The notes beneath the pieces are model-generated. The model did not search any database. It worked only from the letters and a program-made list of their open reading frames with translations, and had not been told where the DNA came from. Positions 1-9,000 of a DNA stretch of 27,125 nucleotides are shown piece by piece. Made by a program: the position numbers and the translations under genes. Source of the DNA: Coptodactyla brooksi. Taxonomy: Eukaryota; Arthropoda; Insecta; Coleoptera; Scarabaeidae. Numbering within the stretch: position 1 is the first letter of the stretch; each line of letters starts with the position of its first letter. The DNA lies in contig JAWQRM010000185.1 in the NCBI GenBank assembly GCA_033557675.1, forward strand, positions 1 to 27,125, written 5' to 3'.

Positions 1-225
1 CCGCATCCACCGTATTCTCCAGATCTGGCCCCCAGCGACTTTTTCCTGTTCTCAGACCTCAAGAGAATGCTCGTTGGAAAGAAATTTAACGCCAATGAAA
101 AGGTAATCGCCGAAACTGAGGCCTATTTTGAGGCTAAAGACAAATCGTACTATAAAAATGGTATCGAAAAATTGTATGACCGCAATAATCGTTGTATCGC
201 CTTCGAAGGCAACTACATTGAATAA
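1..225 (+). pseudogene. mariner transposase, C-terminal end
   Basis: Frame 1 is open from the window edge to a stop at 223-225 and gives about 74 residues. It begins with HPPYSPDLAPSDFFLF, which holds the third catalytic aspartate of mariner (DD34D) transposases, followed by the usual short C-terminal tail (…NRCIAFEGNYIE). The upstream part, with the DNA-binding domain and the first two aspartates, lies outside the window, so intactness cannot be judged. What is visible has no frameshift, suggesting a fairly young copy. A 3' non-coding tail and terminal repeat follow directly (to 292). The family call rests on the YSPDLAPSD motif and is firm; the subfamily is not determined. Confidence 0.9.
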
Positions 226-292
226 TAAAATGAAATTTTATCAAAAAAAAAATGTTTTCTATGTTAACCTACGAACTTTTCAGCCCAACTGT
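226..292 (+). mobile_element. mariner 3' end with terminal inverted repeat
   Basis: Right after the transposase stop comes a short A-rich tail and then, at about 267-292, a sequence of the form CCTACGAACTTTTCAGCCCA, which read backwards looks like a mariner terminal repeat ending next to a TA at 293-294. From 293 onward the sequence matches another dispersed repeat in this window, so 292/293 is probably the element boundary with a TA target site. The left end is outside the window. Confidence 0.7.
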
Positions 293-412
293 TATCAATA
301 GACAGCCCTTCAAAAATAAATATAAGTGGTGGTGTGTGTTTACCACATTTCGATAACAGTTTCCGTTTTCAAAATACAAGCGAATAAATACTTTTTCCCT
401 CAATTTGCTAGT
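293..412 (+). repeat. dispersed repeat fragment, mariner insertion target
   Basis: About 120 bases similar to the reverse complement of 21412-21510, sharing TATCAATAG, a TTCAAAAAT block, TTACCACATTTCGATAACA and the end CAATTT, with a shorter direct match at 22939-23015. The similarity starts at a TA immediately beside the mariner end, which suggests that mariner jumped into an older copy of this repeat. No coding potential was seen. Confidence 0.7.
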
Positions 413-714
413 TAGACCAGCTGCGTTAGAATTGAAAATTTTGGAATTTAGAAAGTTTTGCCCTTCATAATCATTTTTAAGACCCTAAAGCATCTTTCAA
501 GTAAAAAAAAAATTCCAAATTCTAGAGTGGCCTAACCCCTTAAGTGTCCTCTGTTACTTTTGAAAATTAGGAATGGTTTCGATCGTTTCTGAGCTTTCAA
601 ACGCAGCCAAGATTGTCGGGTGCATTTGAAAGCCGAAGGTTCCAAACTCGCGGATCTAAAAGATTTGGTGTTAATCTTTTCGTGGGTTTGTGAACCGAGC
701 CGAAAGGTTTTCAG
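413..714 (+). other. intron, ends in acceptor at 713-714
   Basis: No gene is recognised here. The end (GAAAGGTTTTCAG at 702-714) is a good 3' splice site for the exon that follows, so the stretch is taken as intron of a gene that starts upstream of the window. Confidence 0.5.
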
Positions 715-902
715 GGACAGCTAGTAATGAGGTATCGTTATTAGGTGATGAAATATTGGCTGTAAACGGGAAGCCGTTACCGGGAATGTCACACCAAGAA
801 GCCATAACCGTCTTCAAGCAGATAAAAGTCGGTCAGGTGATTTTGCACATAGGACGGAGGGTGCAGCGCAAGAAGAGGGAGCGGTTAGCGTTGGCGGTGT
901 GA
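715..902 (+). CDS. terminal exon with second half of a PDZ domain
   Basis: The open frame after the acceptor at 713-714 encodes (G)GTASNEVSLLGDEILAVNG…, continuing with GMSHQEAITVFKQIKVGQVILHIGRR and a basic tail to a stop at 900-902. GDEILAVNG and the SHQEAITVFK helix are typical of the second half of a PDZ domain, a module that binds C-terminal peptides of partner proteins. The exon starts in phase 1, inside the glycine codon before (T/A)A, exactly where the last PDZ of the downstream gene is also split (13516). Two poly(A) signals follow within 150 bases, so this is a 3' terminal exon. It may end an upstream gene or be an alternative, short 3' end of the same PDZ locus whose long form continues at 4651 (that acceptor takes the same phase). 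The upstream exons are outside the window. Confidence 0.75.
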
Positions 903-1036
903 GAGGGCTCTCGGGAAGAGCGTTTACATTCCTGTCGATACATTCTATTCCAAAGATACTTGTAATAATATTATATTTAAGAAAAACGAACATTATATAC
1001 ATATACATATATATTATAATTTTTATATCGAATAAT

Positions 1037-1050
1037 AATAAAGTAATAAA
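1037..1050 (+). terminator. two AATAAA poly(A) signals
   Basis: AATAAA occurs at 1037-1042 and 1045-1050, 135-150 bases after the stop of the PDZ terminal exon, in an AT-rich 3' UTR. This is the expected place for cleavage and polyadenylation of that transcript, around 1065-1080. Confidence 0.6.
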
Positions 1051-1079
1051 ATTTTATATTCCGCACGGACGTTTTTTCT

Positions 1080-2030
1080 TCGGGGTATGCAACCGAACGT
1101 GCCGCGAAAAGGAAAAAAAAAAAGGAGTTGACGAATAATTAACTATTGTCGCGATCGAGGGCTTTCACCAGAGCCATTTAGCAGGCGAGTTTCGATACCG
1201 GCGGCTCGGAAGAACGCGGAGTTTGGCACATTCCATGACCTGTCCGACAAGTTTGTATATGAGCACATCTATCGACGCATCTCGCGGGTAAAGGCCGAGC
1301 GACGTCGAACGGACACGAGCCCCACTTCCCAAGAGCTGGATCCAGCTCTTGGGAACGAGTGTTTACAATCATCGTCGACGTGCCGTCAGTAGCGGGTCCC
1401 CAAAAGTGGTAAACGACGATGTCCCGTCGAATATTCACGCGGGTAAGAACAGGGAATGCTTTAAAACTTGGTGGAGGAACCCTTTCTAACCCGATCGTCG
1501 CCCCTAACGCGAACCGAACTGTTGTCAATACGTTCCGACGTTGAACCCGTGGTCTACATAGAGAGTAATGCAATACCGTTATAGCATTTACGTCCTCGAA
1601 TGCTCGGCTACCTTAACACATGTGTCCGATCAAAACGGTTTAAAAATCGGAATTGACCTATATGAACTTCTCCTGTCGCGGCGAAATGCTACGTTTTCAC
1701 ACGCATTGTCGACAAATGACGCGAGATTCGCGATTACCTACTTTTGAAATACCTAACTCTCACCTCGAGATCGCATCCCGGGTGATGTATATGCAAATTT
1801 AAAGCCTCAAAACCTGATCTACTGTAATCTATCGTCGTTTTGGGAAAAATTACGCGCCGCATATATAGGTTAATGGCACAATATCGTTCCGACTTCTCGT
1901 CGAAAACTTATCTCCTTAAATAGACCGGGCAAGGATTTTTACGGTGACCTTTTCGCTCAAATAAGCTCTTTTCATTTCCACGACCTCACAATTTTTCGAC
2001 CGTCGTTTCGACTTTCCGCGTTCTTTCATC
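1080..2030. other. intergenic or intronic, no gene seen
   Basis: Moderately CpG-containing sequence. A minus-strand open frame at 1178-1573 has no recognisable domain, biased composition and no supporting splice context, so I do not call it. Apart from the palindrome at 1326-1355 nothing is recognised. Confidence 0.5.
1326..1355. repeat. 30-bp perfect palindrome
   Basis: Two 15-base halves, TTCCCAAGAGCTGGA and its exact reverse complement, meet with no spacer at a central GGATCC. The symmetry breaks at both outer flanks. Function unknown: it could be a hairpin-forming site, a dimeric protein site or a fused pair of repeat ends. Confidence 0.85.
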
Positions 2031-3840
2031 CTTGAGTCTCAACGTTCGATTTTTCCACTCCTCAATTTCTAGTTTCTACGCTCCTTCGATTAAACGCAAT
2101 CTCTCTCGACTAAATACAACCCGATCCAACTCGATTCGACAATCTCCATTTTTAATCGACTCGGCGCCTAATATTTCAATCTCCGACCGAGCTACAAAGC
2201 AAGCTATAACCCAATTCAACTTAAACTCCAATCTTACTCAAAACAAAATTCAAGCCAAGTTAAATTTAGTCCAAGATTCAACCCACTATTAATAATCTTT
2301 CAATTTCGATCAACCCAATTCAAGGAAATTCAATAAAATCATTCAGTCCTACATGAACTTGTGTAAACTCAATGCCAAAGCAAGCTAACGTACATCCAAC
2401 ACAATTCATTCTTTGTATAACCCAATTCAACTCCAATCTTGAAGCGAAATTCAAGCCAAGTGAAATCCACTCTAGGATTCAACCCACTATTAATAATCTT
2501 TCAATATTCATCAATCCAATTCAAGAAAAAGCAATAAAATTATTTAATCTTAACTGAACTTGTAGAAATTCGAAGCTGAAGTACATCTAACATAATCCAT
2601 TCATTTAACCAACTTAAACTCCAATCTTACTCAAAGCCAAGTGAAACCCAGTCCAAGATTCAATTCACTATTTTAATCTTTCGATATTCATCGATCCAAT
2701 TCCAGAATATACAATAAAATCAATCAATTTTAACTGAACTTGCTTCACCTGAAATCCCAATAACTCAATTCAACTTAAACTCCAATCTTACTCAAAGCAA
2801 AATTCAAGCCAAGTGAAATTCAGTCCACAATTCAACCCACTATTAATCATCATTCAATTTCGATCAACCCAATTCAAGAAAATTCAATAAAATCAATCAG
2901 TCCTAATTGAACTTGTTTAAACTCAATGCCAAAGCAAGCTAACGTACATCCAACAGAATTCATTCTTTGTATAACCCAATTCAACTTCAATTTTGAAGCC
3001 AAATTCAAGCCAAGTGAAATCCACTCTAGGATTCAACCCACTATTAATAATCTTTCAATATTCATCAATCCAATTCAAGAAAAAGCAATACAATTAATTA
3101 ATCTTAACTGAACTTGCAGAAATTCGAAGCTGAAGTACATCTAAGACAATCCATTCATTTAATTTAAACTTAAACTCCATTAATTTAAACAACTTAAACT
3201 CCAATCTTACTCAAAGCCAAGTGAAACCCAGTCCAAGACTGAATTCACTATTTTAATCTTTCGGTATTCATCAATCCAATTCCAGAATATACAATAAAAT
3301 CAATCAATTTTAACTGAACTCGCTTAACCTGAAATCCCAATAACCCAATTCAACTTAAACTCCAATCTTACTCAAAGCAAAATTCAAGCCAACTGAAATT
3401 CGGTCTCATCTTTCAATTTCGATCAACCCAATTCAAGAAAATTCAATAAAATCAATCAGTCCTAATTGAACTTGTTTAAATTCAATGCCAAAGCAAGTTA
3501 ATGTACATCCAACACATTTCATTCCTTTTTTCTTCATTCATTGTATAACTCAACTCAACTTAAACTCAATCTTACTCAAAAGCCAAATCCAAGCCAAGTG
3601 AAATCCATTCCAAAATTCAATACAATATTCCTAATCTTTCATTTTCGATCAACCCGAATCAAGAAAATTCAACAAAATCACTCAATTCAAATTAAACTTG
3701 CTTATACTCAAAGCCAAAACAAACTAAAGCATATCCAACACAATCCATTCATTGTATGACCCAATCCAACTTAAACTCCTATTTTACTCGAAGTCAAATC
3801 CAACCTAAGTGAAACCCAGTTCGAGATTCAACCCAATACT
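2030..3840. repeat. trimeric higher-order tandem repeat, G-poor on + strand
   Basis: Units of about 150-225 bases share blocks such as AACTTAAACTCCAATCTTAC, CAAGCCAAGTGAAAT, GATTCAACCCACTATTAAT and TAACTGAACTTG. The block TGAACTTG, or a one-base variant, recurs at 2354, 2555, 2735, 2908, 3109, 3315, 3468 and 3693. Spacing and unit type repeat in threes: A (starts AATGCCAAAGCAAGC), B (GAAATTCGAAGCTGAAG) and C (CACCTGAAATCCCAATAAC). The superunits are about 554 and 560 bases. Short open frames inside (2032-2292, 2372-2557, 2926-3111, 3541-3759) are by-products of the repeat and not genes. The array lies between the terminal PDZ exon and the next PDZ gene. Confidence 0.85.
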
Positions 3841-4640
3841 GCTTATCTTTTGATATTCATCAAGAAAATGGGTAAGAAGTTTTTGCTCTACAACTTAGCT
3901 TGATCCAATTCAATGCAATAAAATCAATGCAATTCGAATCTTGCAATTCGAATTGGATCAATTTCGGTTCAATTAAATTGCGTTAAATTGGGTTGTACAA
4001 AATCGATACATTTTTGTACGAATCTCTTATTATGGTATAGAATTTAAAAAATATTCAAAGACAATCGTACAGATTAATTTCTGCAATCCAATCCAATTCA
4101 GCCTAACTTGGAGCCAATTATACATTTTTGGTTAAAGCTTTGCATAACCTTCCAATACAAATTTTGTTGTACCAACCCGTTAACCCAAATAAAATTTAAA
4201 TCAATGCAATTCCAAGCCACCTTGCTGCGAATCGTACCGACACAATCTTAACACAGTTCCATCTCAGTGAAAAAGAAATTAATTAAACTGAATCCAACGA
4301 AAATCTAACACAAAGAGTAAATTTAACTAAAAGCTGAAGTAAATCGAACACAATCAATGCGTTTTTAGATATGTTGGTACATAGCATAGTTTGACCCAAT
4401 AAAATTCAACAAAGAACTTTTGTATAAATCTGTTGTTATACAACTCTGGATTCAATCCAAATAATTTAACTGGACTCAATTGAATCCACCTAAATGCTAG
4501 TAAATCCAACATAATCAACGTGGGTATAATATGTGGTCATAGAATTCTGAACCCAATTCAATTGTTTGGATTCGGTAAAGTGTTAATTTGTAGACACTTA
4601 ATTCACACTTTTTGAAATCCCCAGCTGTTAATAGGTTCAA
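3841..4640. repeat. degenerate margin of the tandem repeat
   Basis: CAATCCAA/CAATTCAA words continue but without clear register. A local inverted pair TTGATCCAATTC (about 3900) / GAATTGGATCAA (about 3950) and a direct repeat GCAATTCGAA (x2, 3930-3960) lie here. No coding sequence is supported. The last bases (GGTTCAATTCCTTTCAG, to 4650) form the splice acceptor of the next exon. Confidence 0.55.
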
Positions 4641-4667
4641 TTCCTTTCAGATGTCAAAACAGTAAAA

Positions 4668-6079
4668 ATGGAACCACTCCAAACAACGAACAACGAAGAG
4701 TATGTTACGGTCGTGTCGGTGGGATCTCCAAAATTCTCGGAAGACAACAATACGAAGGACTACGTGACCGTGCTAAAAATAGGAAACGAAGACTTACCTC
4801 AAAATGACGTTACGGAAGAGGTGTTGGTGTACAGGCTGCCGGGAGAAAAGCTGGGGTTCGGTTTGAAGTTCGAAGGAGGAACAAAGTCGGCGGAATTCGT
4901 GAAACGCCTTTTCATACAATCGTGTGCCGTAAATAGCCCGGCATCTAGGGTACAAAGTTCTTGGGGACTTTTGACGGAAGGGGACGAGGTGTTGCAGATA
5001 GATTCAGTGCCGGTGAATACGATGACGAGGATCGATTGCGTGCGGTGTTTGAAGGACTCGAACGTCGTCATCAAGCTGCTTATCAAGCACCGCTTTGACG
5101 AGCCATCGCCTAAATCCGAAGATTTGCCACTGGTCGTGAGTGCCGAGAAAAAGAGGACTCCTCCGCCGCCGCCGCCCGTGCCGCCTAGAAAAGTAAACAG
5201 AAAATCGAAAGAAAGCACCATAGTGATTCCTCCGAACGGATTTGGCGACGCCTCGGAACCGCCGGTGCCGCTCGCGAGGCAAAACTGCGGCGAGAATAAT
5301 ATTAAGAATCGAAATTCACCTTATAATAGCTTTAGGAAGTTGAGGCAATCCCCCGAAGTTAACAAAAAGGTAAGGAAGCTTTCCGACGACGGATCGTGTC
5401 CGCCGGACGCCGAAGTGTACATAGATTTATTTTCGCAAGAGTCCGCGTACAGCCTTAGCGAGTCCGACGATACCGGCAGCTCGATATCCACGGTCGTCGA
5501 TCGATTTGGATCATACCCGACGACCACTACGTCAAGTTTTTCCGGTAGCCTGCCGTCGACGCCTACGCCTATTCAAAAGCACATCGATTTATCGTCGGAC
5601 ATCGACTTTTCGGGCGAGAACTACTTGTTCAGCAAACTGGTGACATCCCAAAGCGAAGAAGACGTCGAGGAGAAAGATATCTTTCCGAAGAACGTCGAAG
5701 CCAATCCCCCGTTACAACCACCGGCTAATTTCCAAGACGCCCCATTGAGTTACGGAAATGAAGACGTGAAAATCGAAGAAAACCCTCCGTCTCCACCTCC
5801 GAGGTCCAGAAACAATTTGAAGAGGGAGGACGAGGTCGCTACCGTCGAGCTGCCGAGATTGGTCGACTTCGTCCCGAAGATATCCTCAATTTCCAACTCG
5901 ATAGAAATCGTAAAGCATTTCCTGGAAAATGAGAAATGCTACATCGTCATGGACGACAACGAAAACCACATTAATAACAACGCGTGGTGTGACGAAGAAT
6001 TTTATTCTTTGGATTGGAGTCCCTCTTCAAAATTGGCTACGATAGGAGAGGACGAAGAAGATACCGTACAAGAGGAATG
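4668..6079 (+). CDS. bbg: PDZ gene exon 1: N-terminal PDZ and polyproline
   Basis: 470 codons plus two bases. It opens with two similar tyrosine motifs, EEYVTVVSVG (residues 10-19) and KDYVTVLKIG (30-39), then PDZ1 (51-142), then a run of prolines ending VPPRK (SH3/EVH1-ligand-like), and a second proline motif NPPSPPPRSR near 380. The rest is acidic and serine-rich. The donor is AATG|GTAAGC at 6080; reading through it hits a stop two bases later, which fixes the junction. The exon starts at 4651 after TTCCTTTCAG; a tiny upstream frame (MSKQ, stop) precedes the Met in another frame. Confidence 0.85.
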
Positions 6080-9000
6080 GTAAGCAATACCGGAAATACA
6101 ATCAGCTAACGTTTTTTTTATTGCCTTTTGAATTTCAGCTTGTCGGCGAGTATCGAAAACCCGGTGGTAATCATAGAAAACGCGGATTCTTCTACGGTCG
6201 ATGAAAGCAGTGAAATGTGTGCCAGCATCGCATACCTCTACGATAGCAAGGAAAGCGGTACGTACCGCCTTTTGCGTATGCAACCGACGATACGCTCTAG
6301 AGCATAAGGTTGTCTAACTTTACTAAAGTACCTGGGAAGATATCTTAATTTAAAAACTAGATTTAAACGGGCAATGGTTTCATTATACAAATTGTATGCG
6401 ATTGCGGTATAACGTAAGCATTCAATTTCACATACAACGGCATTCGATGGCGCAACGCCGAGTTGAATTTTAATTTTAAATTAGATTTTATTCAAAATAG
6501 TGACGCGAAGCGTTAATCTGGAACACAAAATGAACCATTTCTTTAGAAGTGTACTTTTATTGTGTGTTTTGTCGTACGAAAATATTGCTGTGTCGTACGA
6601 CAATTATATACAGGTGTCCCAGTATCATTTCCCCCACCGGATATCTCGAAATTGGAAATACCGTTGCAGGACAAAAACTGTGGTATAGGGTAAGCAAAGA
6701 ACTATATGGAAAACTAAAAGCTGACAATAATATACATACAGGTGTCCCAAAAAAAACAAGCTATATATTTTTTAAATGAAATAGTATACTTTTTTCATAA
6801 AAATTTTATAGCTTCTGACTTATTCTGTTCATTTGAGTATAAAAAAATTTTTAACTCAAACAAATCAATAACAAATCAATTGAGTGTAGAGTGCTTTGCA
6901 TGAAATGTCGTCTGCAAATTGCCATTGATTCATCAATTGGTTGTCAGTTATTGCTTTTGAACCGGTTTGTGTAGAAACCGGTTGGGTGTTATTTCACATT
7001 TTTTAAAAAACATGACAGGTACGAATGTAAAATTTTGTTTAGAATTGTTGCTCTTTTTGATTGGAAAAAATTTTTCAAATAAAAGTTGCAGTGCATCGAA
7101 CTCTTCAAATTTGGAAACTATTTTTGAATATACAGGGTGTTCGGTTTATTTTAAAAATTACCCAAATTCAGATAGAACAGTCAAGCCTAGGTCTAAAATA
7201 TTTCTTCAATATTTTCTAAAACACATTACGAAATCGTTGTTATAATTGAAATAGTGTGTAGAGTAAGTTGTGAAAAAATGGAAAAACTTTTGGGTTAAGT
7301 ACCTCAACCATATGGACAATTTTTACGAAATCCTTATTGTGCCCAGATTATATAATAATTAGCTTGTATGTAAAGTATTGTTTTAATCGGTCTAATGTGG
7401 CAGTCTAAAAACGACTTATAGGTGGACGGACGGACAGACCAACCACCAAGTATAATATATGTATATATATATATATATCACACATATATATATATATATA
7501 TATAATATCGAATCTAATATTTTTGTACTCATAATAAAATGCTTATTTCGAAACTAAAATAATATACAGGCTGTTTCATTGTAAATTTCAAAATTAGCAT
7601 TATTCCCGGTTAAACTGGAGGTTCAAAATATTTAAAAAAATTCAAAATAAATGCACAATTTACTGTAATATATATTTCCCAAATTTCGTTTCGATATCTC
7701 TAAAAATTCCAGAGATATTTACTTGGTTCCACATATTATATATATGTATACAGGGTGAGTCTGGAGGAATGAGGCAAACTTTAGGAGTGTACTCTACACG
7801 TAAAAATGCCCTAAAAACCCGAATGTTGTTATTCAATTTTCTTGTGTTTTCAAGTTATAGCGTCATTATAAAAATTCATACTATTGTTGTAAATCTAAAT
7901 TTCGTGTAAAAATTTAGAAGCCGTAAATAAACAGCATATTTGCACATTTAAAATTTAAATAAATGTGTGTGGTTATATAACACTTTTCAGCTATTTAGCT
8001 TTTTGGTAATGTACTAATGTGAGTTACATTAGTCAATGTAGTAATCTTGTTTCAGTCACAGCAACTCGAAAAGTAAAACTAATTATACATGAAATCTAAA
8101 TTTACAACAATAGTATGGATTTTTATAATGACAGAAAATCAGCTATACATGTAAAAATAAAAGAGTTATTTTTACATGTAGAATACAAATAACGCGAGAT
8201 AAAAAATAAAAATTCGCCGAAATTTTATTTTTCAGTTATAATTTTATGCGCGTACCTCCCTAGAATTTTCTGCGCACCCCTCGGGGTACGCTTACCCCAC
8301 TTTGGAAACCTCTGGCATAGATAGTCTACAACTAGCCTAATTCGTCAAAATCCAACAAAATCCCAAAAGAATGCAATACTCTCTCTTACAGCAAAGGCAC
8401 CCAAGTGTATCTTTCCGATTTTGATAAAATTTGGTAGGAATGTACAACACCGAAAAATATTTATAATATTTTTTTTATTAACGTAAAAAAATCCGTAATC
8501 AGTCAATCTTGCGTGGCACTCTAGACTCGAAAATGATTTATTCTACATAAATTTTCAATTAAATAAAATTTTAAACCAAATATAGAAATAGTAATAACTA
8601 CATAATTTTATGCTCACATAAATTTCATCAGTTTAAAATGATTTTGGTCCAAGAAGTAATCGAAAGCGATGAATATCGATCAAAATAGTTAATAACCAAA
8701 ATTTGCTTTATAACATTAAATTGATTAATTATTTTAGCTCGATATCTTGGTAAGGAGTTGATGCTTTCCGATGAGAGATATCGAGAGGGTTGAAGTTAGT
8801 TTTTACTCAAAAGTTAAAATAAAACTCGATAAACTAAAACTTGTATCCTCCGTTTGAGAACGTTTTTCCGGTACAAACGTACGTTATCGATGCTATCGAG
8901 GATTGTAACGGAAATTTACGTTTACCAACACGTCGTAGTTAAAATTACCTTCGTTAATAGGAATATTGTACGACGAAATGTTTCGTAACCGACACAATGC

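Noticed and set aside
1178..1573. 131-residue minus-strand open frame
   Set aside because: No domain, odd composition, spans the palindrome, no start or splice support.
2372..3111. Near-identical 61-residue open frames (MPKQANVHPT…) at 2372 and 2926
   Set aside because: They are the same phase of the tandem repeat unit; Asn/Gln/Ile-rich composition, no splice or promoter context, and the third unit loses the frame.
6500..6779. Two overlapping open frames in the large intron
   Set aside because: They run through transposon-end-like ACAGGTGTCCC motifs and match no domain; phase does not fit exons 2 and 3.
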